Of a DNA stretch of 64,000 bases, positions 1-10,984 are shown one piece after another. The notes under the pieces were generated by a model. That model worked only from the letters and a program-made list of their open reading frames with translations. It did not search any database and was not told where the DNA came from. Position 1 is the stretch's first letter, and every line of letters starts with the position of its first letter. This DNA comes from Entomortierella parvispora (Eukaryota; Mortierellomycota; Mortierellomycetes; Mortierellales; Mortierellaceae), in assembly GCA_963573315.1 (NCBI GenBank), contig OY752151.1:744001-808000 (forward strand). The letters run 5' to 3'. Made by a program: the position numbers and the translations under genes.

Positions 1-406
1 GAGTATCAATTAGCCCTAGAGTGCCAGGAACTGAGATCTCTTTGTTGGAGGAGCCCATCGAGCCGTCTCGGGGGGCCTCGCGTGCCCCTGGATCAGGATC
101 TGGCGCGTCATCGGTGGCCACACCTTCAACGACTCTTCTTTCCTCGCAACTTCTTGACAGACGACCATCTTGCCGCAATCCTCCGAGCTCTAGGGGCGGG
201 ATATAAACTAGGGAAGCGGGCACCTTTGAAGGAGCTGGATGTTACATTTACAGGGTTTGGTTCTCAGGGCACAAAAGTCTTGTTGGACGAATTCCATGAA
301 GGGGGAGGGAGGGAGGGAGGAGGAAGATCCAAAGCACTCCATGGACTTCTTTAGTGCCTCATTCTTTCTCCATCTCACGGCTGTTCGTTTAGAACCTTAC
401 TTTTGA
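1..406 (+). pseudogene. 3' part of a broken F-box/LRR gene
   Basis: The frame opening at base 1 reads EYQLALECQELRSL and continues through a block ending ELDVTFTGFGSQG. This matches the middle of the intact F-box/LRR proteins at 26555 and 52373, which have DEYQLLLDCSQELRSF and EMDFRYTGFGRLS at the same place. After base 300 the frame runs into a GGGA-rich tract and stops at 352-354. A second frame (344-406) then reads FFLHLTAVRLE, matching the family's later IFLDRLAALTRLE. The segment between these blocks in intact relatives, about 100 residues, is missing. The copy therefore has an internal deletion and a frameshift. The N-terminal F-box would lie outside the window to the left. Confidence 0.72.
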
Positions 407-1500
407 TATGGCCATGCGGACAGTTGTGAACAAAACAAATCTCGGGAACGTCTCCCAGTCCAGAGGGATGTGGACCAATTCTCCAGGGAAGGGCCCGGGA
501 GTATGTTTCTGGCCACAAAGTCGAAATTTCATTTCATTGCTCTTTTTTTTTGTCCATTGGTGGGCGGAATGCTTAAGTCCAAACTTCAAACAATAAAAAA
601 TCGTGTTTGATTGACGGGGAACAACATGACCGCAGTATTAGTACAGTCCACACCCGCATCAACTGAATTTTTTCAGCCGACGCGGTTGTGACTGTAGGGG
701 CTCGCACACTGCAGGACCCAAAGCCGACTGACCGATTAGAACAGCCCTGTGCAGACCCTTAGGAGACGAATTCATTTATCTACAGCCTCCAGATGAAGTC
801 TCCTTCTTTGGCTGATGGAGGGCAGGGCCAATGGGTTTGCACAGAGCCTTCAGTCAGCGATATGGTGTCCTTTCTTTCGTGGTGCATCAATTGAATTTTC
901 GATTCTGAACCATGCAATGAAAACAATCGACCTCCTTGGGAGTTGACTGCAGCCAGAACCAATACCCTGGGGAGGGGGCAAGAAGGATGAATGAAAACAA
1001 GCAACGATAACCGAACATAGCGTGAAGACATGGAAGGCGGCAAGTCGATGCGTTGGTCAGTTTTCACATTCCTGCCGTCAAACCAATTTATGAAGGCTCA
1101 CCAATTTTCCTATGGTCAATTTATTGAGTGGTCTTTTGGGTGGCTCGATCTGCATTCATTCCTGATAAAAAGCGCCAAACAATCCCTCTCTCTTCTCTTG
1201 CACCTTTGTAGAAGCTAAACCTTCCCTCACCTTCCCCTTCCCTCATTTCGCTCATCTCCCTTCCCTCCTTCCCCTCACTTTCCTCTTCCTCCCTTCCTTT
1301 ACTTCCGCAGTGACACAAACCGTCCTTTCTCTTTCCATCTTTCTCTCGCCCACACAGAAAACAGCCCTTCAGTCCCAAAGCACCCACGTCGGGTTGTTGA
1401 ACTGGCAACCCCCTCACGGGTAGTTCCTCAACAATTCGAAAGAACCCCCCATCAATCAAAGAGCAAGTCATTCAAAGAGTATGTCCACTCAACACCTTAT
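407..1500. other. Intergenic, no gene seen
   Basis: No supported coding frame. A strongly pyrimidine-rich tract at about 1205-1335 resembles a fungal promoter or 5' leader of the gene that follows. A degraded first exon of the family A gene may lie at 1385-1540, but its homology is too weak to call. Confidence 0.5.
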
Positions 1501-1644
1501 GACTGTCATCTGGCAGGGTCTTGTCGTGACAATTCATGTTGCACCGAGAATGATTTTTTTTTCTAACTGATCTTCCAGGATTGCCTATTTCCCAGACACA
1601 CTGTTTTACACGCGGTTCTGGAACCCATTCAGAAACCAAAGACA

Positions 1645-4600
1645 ATGGGCCACACTTTGGCGTCCCTCATCCAAGGGCGCTCCAAACCTCAGCATCGTGT
1701 AAATCCAGACCACAGTTCGCCGCCTCAGTCTGACGGTCCGTCGGCAAACAAGAACAATGAAAGCAAGTCGAGTCCACAAGAGCAATCTTGGCCGGCCCAG
1801 TCAACGCAAATGTTGCCCGAGAGAGAGTCCACTTCTTCCAAGCCCTCTCAATACCATCTCCCACCTCTTCCTGGTTTCGGTTCAATTGCCTTGAATGAGA
1901 GCGTACTCCATGACCCAATCCCTTTGGAACCAGTTGGAGCATCCGTGTTAAAGGGAAAAAGGGTTCAAGCATTGGATAAGTCTCCAGAGGTCACTCGTCC
2001 ACCAATACTCAACGGACACTCACCCAGTTCAGGAAGATCTACCCCTCTTGGAAGTCCCAAAATCGGCAGCAGCAGGCTGATGGGCAAGCGAGCTATTAGA
2101 TCCATCCACTCCTTCAACAGTCTTAGTGCCAGTTTTGTCGAGGCTGTTATGTCTGGAAACTCGAGTCAGGTGGAAGGCATCGAGAACGAGATCCGCCGGC
2201 ACGTTGAGAGTATAAAAGTCGAAACAATGGGAGACGACGGCTGCTCGGAGAAACATGCATATCTGGCAAAGAAGAAGGAGCTACAGCGGGTCATTGAGGA
2301 AATGAATGAAACTATTCTTTTTGTCAAAAATCATTCAGTCAACTACTTCTCCACCATCCAATCCCAAATCCAAGCCATTCTGGAAACGCCGTATAACCCA
2401 CACGACTTTCCGCTTCCGAGGCTGTTCATCATCCTTCCCTTCGGAACACATCGTCTGGAAGCCACGCTCACCCTGCATCCAAACCAATTTCGTGTCTACT
2501 TCTTGTGCGAGTGTGGCAAGCATACCACACGGGAGAAGATCAGAGATATCGACAAAGTTCATCTGGCCAGCCACCCGGGTTACGACATAGCGAGACCTCT
2601 CGAATTCTTCAAGATTTACGGACCGTATTTGCTCACTATCATGAGAGCCATCCAGTTAGGAACCAGACAGTCCAGGATCTGGGTGCCTACATTGGCCAGG
2701 TCTTCGTTGGTTCAGGAATTGAAAGACATTGAATCCAGACCTGGATGCGAGCATCTAATGCGCCGCGATTTCTACACTCAAGAAAACATTGAAGCCATGG
2801 TTGCAAAGTCGATCTTATTCCTGGAGGACATGAACAAGGGGCACAATCAACATCAAGAGTTTGCTCAGGGAACTGTAGGACCATCGACTGCCCTTTCGTC
2901 CTCGGCCGACACTATAACGACTGACATTGTGGCTCTCGAGCAGATCAAGAACTATCTATCCATCGAGGACAAGACCCAGCCCATTGGCAATCTTTGCCAA
3001 AGCGTGACCCGGGGAGGTGAGGTCAAATGGGTTTGTTTCGAGCACTTTTACCAGAATCATCGGCGGCAAGGTCAGAACCGACTTCTTCAAGTCTTGAATG
3101 ACAATGGCGGGTCTTATGACGAACACTTCGGAAGGGTCGATATCCACCTTGCGACGAGAGCCAAGGTCAAGACTTTTTATGAGGCCCTGATTGAGGCCAA
3201 AGGAGTGTACGAACTAAATGTTACTTGGGATTTCGAACCGACTGCTCAGGACCTACGCCAGTTTGCAGATATTCTCTCCAGCTCGACTGTAAGGACATTG
3301 GTTTTCCAAGGAGCAAGCCTTCACTCTCTTTTCTTTTACCGCTGGCGACAATACGATCCTTTGATTCAACTCTTGGCCGAGGGACGGATCCAGGTGGTCC
3401 AGATCAAGAAGGTGCCCAACATCTTTCAGCGCGTTGGCAGGCTCTCGTCCGTCAGGGACTTGCCGAGTCTTCGGTCCTTGCATATGTGCCAGATCACCAA
3501 AAAAGGAGCCCCAGTCTTTCTGGAGATGATCAGAAAGAGCACCAGTCTCCAAAAACTGACTCTCGACTCACCGCACGAAGGGATTGTGGTTAATTGTATC
3601 AAGGGTTGCCCAAGTCTAATCAGCATGGAGGTCCACGGCGAGGTCCCTATCAAGGATATCATTGCTATTATTGAGGAGGTTGATTTACTCAAAAAAGCCG
3701 GTGGGCAGCTCCGTCACCCACAAGAGGAAACTCCGCCTCTGAACATACGATGTCTTGAGTTTGTAGGCGACACTGTCTCTCTTTCGATCTCGTTTTCAGA
3801 CAAAGGACTATCCCATCTCTCTCCTTTACTCGTGAGCGATCACAATCTTCGGCTTCTCGTCGAGAAATTCGGATGGGCGATTGATAAGCTTGATCTTTCA
3901 GGCATGCTCCAGCCCCACAAAGAAGACAAGTCTGGTTGGATGACTTGGAATCCAACCGAAGGCCCTCTGGATATCCGTCTATGAATCGAATCTATCAAGT
4001 GTGCTCATGGTCAATCATGTCTGAGATCCCTACGGTTTAATGGGACACTGTTAGGGGAAATCGCCTGTATGAGTCTTTTGTCTGTCGTAGAGCAGTCCCC
4101 AGGATTGGTCGAGCTCGATTTGGTCCTGGGCTATTTACCCTGGTCCAAGAATTCCAGTCTCTTGACAGAGAAAGGTGCAGACGCTTCCACTACTGCCTCC
4201 GCCAGGGCGAGCCCTTTTCCTCGAAACGTGCCCGCGTATCAGGACTACAAAGCTCGGACCATTACAAATGTCAAGTGGTTCCTGGCACGACTCGGATCCA
4301 AGGTGACCAAACTGGAGCTAATCGGACGTACGGCCATTGCTTGTGCGATCAAGGCCTTGGAATCGAATCAGGCTAAGATTTCGAATGTGACAGAGTTCCG
4401 TGTTCGATTTGGCGAGGACGAGAAGAAGAAAAAGAAAAGAGGCGTAAGAAGGAAAAAAAAAGGACGGAAGGAAGATCAGGAGGAGGCGGATGCAACGAAG
4501 AGAATTTCGGGCCAGCAGTTGGAGGCCTTGATCCGTGGATTGGATTTCTCGGTTTTGAAGAACTTGGGGATTTATCACGGCCACGTGAACCTGGAACAAT

Positions 4601-4827
4601 GGAATTTGTTACTAGGATGTTTAACGACGACAACGACAATAATGACACAAGCGGCTACAGAATCCGCTGGGACAGCACCAGAGCGGTCATGGCCATGGGC
4701 ACACGCTCCTTTCGAGATGCTTGAGTTGGTCGGGACCAGTCTTGAGCACTCGAAAGGGGCCGAGGACGGATCTATGCAGGCGCAATTGGAGAACTGTGCG
4801 CCTTTTGCAAAGCTGGTTATGAGATGA
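1645..4827 (+). pseudogene. Family A LRR-type protein gene with one in-frame TGA
   Basis: One frame covers 1645-4827 (1060 codons) with a single stop, TGA at 3982-3984. Similarity to the intact relative at 36038-39178 runs through the stop: the codons just after it read IESIKCAHGQSCLRSLRFNG and align with the relative's LRR-like strands. Shared blocks are LPRLFIILP, FRVYFLCECGKHTT, HLASHPGYDI, EFFKIYGPYLL (residues about 250-345) and a GNLCQSVTRGGEVKWVCFEHF block near residue 450, followed by irregular leucine-rich repeats. A Lys/Arg-rich insert (about 4420-4480) is specific to this copy. In the relative, a separate first exon encodes about 75 N-terminal residues. Here the frame is open upstream to about 1580 and reads HTVLHAVLEPIQKPKT, matching the relative's exon 2 start, but no clean exon 1 is seen. 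I read this as a recently damaged gene; function unknown. Confidence 0.75.
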
Positions 4828-6940
4828 ATAAAAAGACTCGTTTTGTTTTTAGGCTTTGCTGCTTATTTGTTTGTTCACTAGGATAAAAGAGGAGTCGAAA
4901 AGATGGAGAGAAGTACAGTGCTTATAGAAAGCCCTATTTGCGATGTTGTGATTACAATGGGATGGCAACAGACACGCCAGGCGATTTGCTCAGGCACACA
5001 CACTTTTGAAATGTGCCCGTGGGGCAGCTGGGTGAAAATGCTGTAGAACACCGCCCTGTCCATTGCATCTGGTCCTCGGTTTGCCCATTCCAAATCACTC
5101 TATTCACGAAGCCCCAGGTACAACGAACTCCTATCCAGGACCTTGACAATCGACGATGATCAAGCAATAGCGGAAAAAGAAGCTCAACACTCACGCACCG
5201 AAGATTCTTTCATTTCACATGCTAATGGTGCAGCAAATGTAGAAGCGTGCAATCTGAGTGCTTTTTTGGTGGGCAATGGTGTCTATGAGTATTTTCCAAT
5301 ATGAAGAGGACGCCTGGTGCTTTGGTGGCGAAATACACATCGAATGCTTCTTTATCACGATGCCCATTGGACCACCTGTTCACCAACGAGTGAAGAGTAT
5401 TTTTGAAGACTCAGAGATTCGCGCTGGGACTGTGTAAACTTGGTGGCGTTCAAATTCCCCTTTCGTGACAATGTGAACGCGTTCACGCGTCCTGGGAACT
5501 TGGCATTTGGTGGCGCTTTGTCCCTTTGGTTGAAGAGGATTTTCTTGCTGCGGGAACAGCTTTTCGGCGACCGAGTAGTGACCATATCGAATACACAGAC
5601 GGCCAAGTTGGTTGCTCCAAATGCCCCCAATGCCAAGAGTGTTTGGATAGTTCATAGTTATCTGTTCTCCCGTAAAAAAAATGGGTAGGTTCAGGGTAAT
5701 CAGCGGGCTCCCTCAATTTTGTCCTCATCCCGTCATTTCTCCTTTTTCACGTCCCTCTTCTGTATTTTTGCGTGTCCTTGATTCTTGCTTGCTTGCCTGC
5801 CCTTTCTTTTCCTGCATTTGATTCCCCCCTCCCACCTCGTTTCTGTCTTTTTGGTTACGTTTTTTTGCCCTGACTTTTGCTCCCTGAATGATGTCGCGTT
5901 ATCCCTTACCTCATGTTCCCCTCCTTTCTGGAGTCTACATCTGGTGTCCCTGACCGCGATAGAATTCAGGGGCTTGGAGCGTTAGAGTGAATAGCACAAA
6001 CGTGAAATCCCAGAGAACAGAGTGTCAGATATGGCTCGAAGGGAAATCACTTAGCCTCAGATCACATACCCATTGTGCTCTAGGCTGGACTCCACTTTCA
6101 AAGGCCTATCCTCAGGGAGAGCTATGGGGCAACTGTCTGGTTTTCGGTATAAATGCTGTCGAATATCGACGGCCCGTAGATCAAGCTTTTGTAGCATCCT
6201 GAAAAACTCATAAAGACGAGCGTGCAGGTATCCTCGTCCGCGGAGTACTCAATCGTCCAAATGAGATTCGGCAGAATGTCCAACATGTCTTTGCATCGAA
6301 TTGATGATCTGAGGAGCGCGAAGCGGCGTCCAATGGACGCTTGAAGGACGTGATCCGGAGGCAGCGCCCCTTGCTGAGCTAAGCCTCCGACCCGAATGGA
6401 AGCGCGGAAAAGCGCGATGTATTGCTTGTTTGCATGCATCCTCACCTTTTCCCCACTCTTCATTCTCCTTCTCATTCTTGATTCTTGACTACCGCACCCT
6501 TGATAGCACCCTTTCCATGTCTACATCTGATCTGTCAAGCTTGATTCTGTTTCTTCGTTAATGCCGTAAGATTAATTGCCTGTGAGGATCATTACTGCAA
6601 CTCTGCAGTCAAGCAACGCACTAATCGCCTGTTTTCTCATTCAGTGCCCAATGCTCCGCATGCCACCAAGAAGGCCACCAGCGAAGCACCAGTGTCAATT
6701 GCATGCTGAATCCAAAACGGTTCGTCCTACCTTCCAGACCCCCTTTGACCTATCTGAATCTTTCTTTCAATGCTAAAAATGGCCCTTTTTTACATAACGT
6801 ATTATGCAAGATGGAAACCGTTATCGAGCGACAAGAGAGAAATGATTACATGAAGCGAGTTCGAGATCACTTTCGACACGTTGCCCTCCAGGATTTAGCT
6901 GAGGAGGAACTCCATCGGCGTTACCCTCTCCCTCCGATCA
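4828..6940. other. Intergenic, no gene seen
   Basis: 2.1 kb without a convincing coding frame. The open frames are short and have no recognisable motif. Bases 5700-5850 are T/C-rich. Confidence 0.5.
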
Positions 6941-7230
6941 TTGACCTCCCAAAAAGACCTCCAAGAGTATATGCACCACGCCCAGGAAGAGTATATGCAC
7001 CGCGCCCGGGAAGAGTATATGCACCACGCCCGGGAAGGGTTCGGCCCCCGCGTCCAGGACGAGCTCGAGCACAACGTGCAGCACCCCTTCCGTCACCCCC
7101 TCCAGCACCTGCTCCTCCACTAGATCGACAGCCATCCATGGAAGATTTGGTCGCAGGATCGGATATTGTCGATCATCGGCACTACCCCGGTACGACGACA
7201 TCTTTCCCGTACTGCCAGGCAAAAGTCTGA
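6811..7230 (+). CDS. Hypothetical proline/arginine-rich protein (doubtful)
   Basis: An open frame from the ATG at 6811 (extendable to 6703) gives a charged N-terminal part (METVIERQERNDYMKRV). It continues into a Pro/Arg-rich part built on three copies of RVYAPRPG encoded by a 24-base tandem repeat. The same repeat also reads open in another frame as QEYMHHAREEYMHHA, so openness here is partly a product of the repeat. It sits just upstream of the Helitron relic and may be part of that element or chance. No family recognised. Confidence 0.25.
   Translation: METVIERQERNDYMKRVRDHFRHVALQDLAEEELHRRYPLPPIIDLPKRPPRVYAPRPGRVYAPRPGRVYAPRPGRVRPPRPGRARAQRAAPLPSPPPAPAPPLDRQPSMEDLVAGSDIVDHRHYPGTTTSFPYCQAKV
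6963..7034 (+). repeat. 24-base tandem repeat, 3 units
   Basis: Three near-identical units (6963-6986, 6987-7010, 7011-7034) built on AAGAGTATATGCACC. A fourth unit has begun to diverge after 7035. Confidence 0.9.
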
Positions 7231-7349
7231 GTGCAGGAACGAACTGGAGGCTCAAAGAGAAATCCCCTCATTTAGATATGTTCTCGACAACGGCGTATCT
7301 AGATCCCAGAGATTAAGGCGGAGCAAACTCTTTTGGACATGATTGGCGA

Positions 7350-8952
7350 TCAGACCGAGCAGGGTAGAGAGCCTGCCACGACAAGACCAGGATGGCCGTA
7401 CACCCTACCGTGGCCCGTCCTCGAGGAGAGTGTTTCCCGGATGCCATCAATAAGCCCGATGACCTTCAGGGCTCGAGATATGTTTCCGCATGCACTTTTC
7501 AAACCTCCAGGTTCAAGCTGCATGGACATTCTCCCTCTGTCGTTAGACTGTAGGTTCATTTGGATGACAAGTAGACTATCATGTGCAATGATGAGCAAGC
7601 CCTTCAACAAGTCGTGGACAAAGCTATGGACAGCATTCTGAGCTGTGGACAGCATTCTGGTGGCTTGGTTCAGGCTGAACGAGAACGACTCTGAACTTAC
7701 CTACCTCGGGATTCCGTAAGGAGGCATAACAGTTGGTCAAGGAGGGCTCGAAGACGAAAGGCCACTACTCGCATGTTTTTGTACACCCAAAAAGCCCCGA
7801 GTGCTTTTGCCTTCGGCTTTTGCTCTTGACTGCTAAAGGTGCGACCAGTTTTCAAGAACTCCGGACCACCCTCAACCCGAAGACCCCGCAAAACATCTTG
7901 TCTACGACATCTTTGAGTGGCTGTCTTCTCGGTTTATTGGAGATGTTAGCGAATGGTCCGAGCTCCATCGAAAGTTGCTTATGATCGAATCTCTGGCGAG
8001 CTGCGACGCCTCATTACCTGGGTCCTGACTCAGTGTCGCCCATTCAACAATTTGATGTTGTGGCAAGAGTTTATAGATGACCTCGCCTTGGATTATCTTC
8101 GACCATTGACCTCCGTCGGGAAGTTGAAGAAGGCGAATGGCATCCTTACGAGGCAAATCCAACCCACCCCGCTGAACCTAGATCAACTGGATGCCCAGAC
8201 AAAGCAGGGCAAGAAGGATTGCAGAAATGCTTCTGCTCTTGCAGGCCTCCACAGAATCTTGATCGAGACATTTTTGAGAGCTTCACGCACGGTTCACTGG
8301 GAACGATCTCGAACAGATCTCAGATCTTTGAGCTCCATGGGGCAGAGGCACTGCCGCAGGCACCTGTTCTAAAAAAGCGGTTCACCCGGACAATCTACGC
8401 AGGAAGCTGTGATCGCCTTCCAGATCTTGGAAATCTCTCAAGAGCCCGTAAGAAGCGGAATTGCTTCAGTATACAATGCAAGAGGCTGTATGAAGCTCGC
8501 CTGACTTGTACTCGAATTTCTCAACATCATGAACCCTTCTAGAATTCCTTTCAAGTTGGAACTAACGGTTGGTCCTTCTTCGAAATGTTAACCCTGCCAA
8601 AAGTTCGTGCAATGGAGCCCGTCTTATTGTTCGACATCTGGGACTGGTGTTCGTTGGTGCAGCAGAAGGGCAGTGGTCGTACACGGTGTGGACAAGGGAC
8701 ACTGTGAATATACCCCACTTGTCCCTCTCACAAGTTCGGAAAAAAACCAGTTTTCTATCAACCTGCTTTTGCTACCAGCATCAACAAGGATCGGGACCTC
8801 TGGCCCTTGAACGTGTTGGACTGTACCTTCCTCAGCCTGTTTTTGGTCATGGCCAACTCTACGTTGCTCTCTTTCACTGTACCTCCCGTCCAAATGTCAA
8901 AGCTCCGATCAAAGATCATTCTGTTGAACGTCACCACGGCACTTACACCTAA
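7350..8952 (+). pseudogene. Decayed Helitron Rep/helicase
   Basis: Fragments in changing frames match Helitron Rep-helicase proteins in order. They are DQDGRTPYRGP (about 7385), then SRYVSACTFQTSRFKLHGHS and PSVVRL (about 7470-7550), then SHVFVHPKSPECFCLRLLLL followed by GATSFQELRT (7770-7870). Next come LMLWQEFIDDLALDYL (about 8050-8105), LEFLNIMNPSRIPFKLELTV (about 8510-8570) and VLLRNVNPAKSSCNGARLIV (8572-8635). Last is a PIF1-type C-terminal block reading LERVGLYLPQPVFGHGQLYV (about 8807-8870). Stops and frameshifts separate the blocks, and the ATPase Walker region around 8190-8500 is not recognisable. The intact protein would be a rolling-circle transposon replication initiator/helicase. 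I could not find element ends (5' TC, 3' hairpin plus CTRR). Confidence 0.85.
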
Positions 8953-8959
8953 AACATAG

Positions 8960-9285
8960 ATAAAATCTCCCTCTAGCAGGTTCCACCTCAACAAGAGTCC
9001 TTTGAGTGAAGGCGTCAACCCGAGCTATGAACTTCCAATTCTGCTAAGCGCTCTCTGAGTGAGAGTCTGTGGTTTTTTTTATCTTATTGAATAAAAACAA
9101 AACTGCCTCGCACTCAGATAGGCAGCCGGCTTCAACTTTCTCATCCTACAGTCAGATAAACAATCCAAACGCTTGCTGAACTCTGCTTCAGTATGATGGA
9201 AGAGCGTGACATCAAAGGATCAAAAAGCAACGCCGCTCTGACAGGTGTAGCTACTCGATTTTTTTTTCAGCTCCCCTTTTGCTGT
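8960..9285. other. Intergenic, no gene seen
   Basis: Nothing recognisable between the Helitron relic and the minisatellite. Confidence 0.5.
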
Positions 9286-9289
9286 TGTC

Positions 9290-9402
9290 CTTGATGTTGC
9301 TCCTTGGCGGTGTCCCTTGATGTTGGCCCTTGGCGGTGTCCCTTGATGTTGGCCCTTGATGTTGCTCCTTGGCGGTGTCCCTTGATGTTGCCCCTTGATG
9401 TT
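9290..9402 (+). repeat. Minisatellite, 26-base units made of 13-base halves
   Basis: Alternating 13-base half-units TTGATGTTGGCCC (or TTGATGTTGCTCC) and TTGGCGGTGTCCC. It lies 160 bases upstream of the secreted peptide start codon, next to its promoter. Confidence 0.9.
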
Positions 9403-9456
9403 GTGTATCGATATCTTCACTGCATAGACTTGCGCAAGTCATCACACAGGTTTACA

Positions 9457-9465
9457 ATATATAAA
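9457..9465 (+). promoter_or_regulatory. TATA box of the secreted peptide gene
   Basis: ATATATAAA about 100 bases upstream of the ATG at 9564, followed by a CT-rich leader ending CGTCAAAAATG. Confidence 0.6.
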
Positions 9466-9563
9466 GGGACTTCATTTTGTATATTTCTCATCTACCTTCG
9501 TTCTTCATCATCACCTTCTTCAGCTTTCCCCCACCCCTCTCACCCTCTCTCTCCACGTCAAAA

Positions 9564-9752
9564 ATGCGATCCAAGTTCTGTTCCGTTCTTGTGATAACGA
9601 CAGTCCTGGCCATGATGCTTTCACTTGCAGCTGCGTCTGAAGGCAAGAGGTGTCCACAGCTTGTTGCTTGTCTCAGGAGGGCTGGTTGCTCATTTCGTGA
9701 TAAAGAAGGTTGCGTTTTGTGCAAGCCTGAGTGCAGAATTGGATCCAAATAG
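9564..9752 (+). CDS. Small secreted cysteine-rich peptide
   Basis: 62 residues. Residues 1-25 form a typical signal peptide: basic start MRSKF, hydrophobic core VLVITTVLAMML, and an LAAAS cleavage region. The mature part, about 37 residues, has six cysteines (positions 30, 36, 42, 50, 53, 57), enough for three disulfides, plus many basic residues. An upstream in-frame ATG at 9477 would give a leader without signal-peptide character and would lie too near the TATA box, so 9564 is preferred. A TATA box and a pyrimidine-rich 5' leader support a real transcript. The features are those of fungal small secreted proteins (effector-like or antimicrobial-like); no named family is recognised, so the role is unknown. 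Confidence 0.65.
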   Translation: MRSKFCSVLVITTVLAMMLSLAAASEGKRCPQLVACLRRAGCSFRDKEGCVLCKPECRIGSK

Positions 9753-10984
9753 AAGGACTGTGTTCTGTCAGTGATAGTACATATCATAGCTTCTCGGGCG
9801 TTATACTATTCACTACGGTTATTTTAGAAGCACTTGGGACGTCGTTGCCGTCGCGATCTTCCTTCTCGTCCTCGTCCGTTCCATTGCCTAAGGTTACTTG
9901 AAATTCTAAACAATAAGATAATATGAGACTGAGATCTTGACATAAGCATTTCATTCATTCACAGCACTTACGCTTTAAAAGAATACACGGCGCATGAGTG
10001 AGTTTGAGTCAATCAGGTTCTCGACCTATTCTGCTTTGTCTACGGTTCCAAAGAAACTTGTTCTGGGGAATTACAGCCTGGGAGGAGATACTGACGTTAA
10101 ATCCGCCAGCCATTGCTGTGCCACCAGCTGTTTCCTGATCCCAAGGTCCTGGTCTTTTGTCGTTGTGGAGGCTGGAAGAGATGGAAGAGGTTGAGTGAGG
10201 AGAGAATAGGCGCACGCACAGAGGGGGTTCACTGCAAGCACGTGCACCAGGCTCGTCGCCCTCGCTGTGACTGGCGGAGGGATGGAAGTTTGGAGCCGCT
10301 ACGACCACACCTCATCTCCTTCTCTACACTCTTCTCGTCTTCCCGAAGTTTTACTTGCCATATTCGTACCCTTCTCGGACTGTAACGGATCGGTCCCACG
10401 AACTTCATGGATAGACAGACATAGTCCCAAGGACTGCATGGACAGTCCTACCCATATTTCGGCTTCCCACGCTAAAGTCGTCAATAGTCAATACTTCGAA
10501 GGGGCTGCATGACTTGTTCTACGAAGAGGAGCCAGCTCATTGGACCTCAACAAACTTTTCCAAACGACCGGATGCAACAGATTACATGGCGTGCTTAAGA
10601 GGGCTAGGATTAAGTGCATGGTTCTATATCATTACATATTTACTGCAGCGACATTATGAAGTTTCTTGGATGAAGAACCGCTTGGTGTTGATGAAAAGAG
10701 CGAGGCAAAGAGATCAGTCAAGATCAGAAGATCTGTTCAAATTGAAAAGGAAGAAGAATTGATCTTCAAATCAAGGGTATCCACCAACTTTTTAAAACGT
10801 CGTTCGGAACAGGTAATTTGACTGATGCCTTTTTTTCTTTGTGAAATGAATTGTGTCCTTCACCATGTGTCTAACATCTGGTACACCTTTAGGAATCTGG
10901 TACGAAAGCTCAGTCATTTTACAAGCCAAAAGGTAAAACGTATAACAGTTTAATATTGAATTGGGCCATTGGTTCTGTAATTAC
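9753..10984. other. Intergenic, no gene seen
   Basis: 1.2 kb with only short frames lacking recognisable motifs. Confidence 0.5.

Noticed and set aside
3950-4060. Intron that would remove the TGA at 3982
   Set aside because: No good GT-AG pair of suitable length, and similarity to the relative continues through the stop.
5355-5728. Overlapping frames on both strands around 5355-5728
   Set aside because: No recognisable motif, no codon bias and no homologue in the window.
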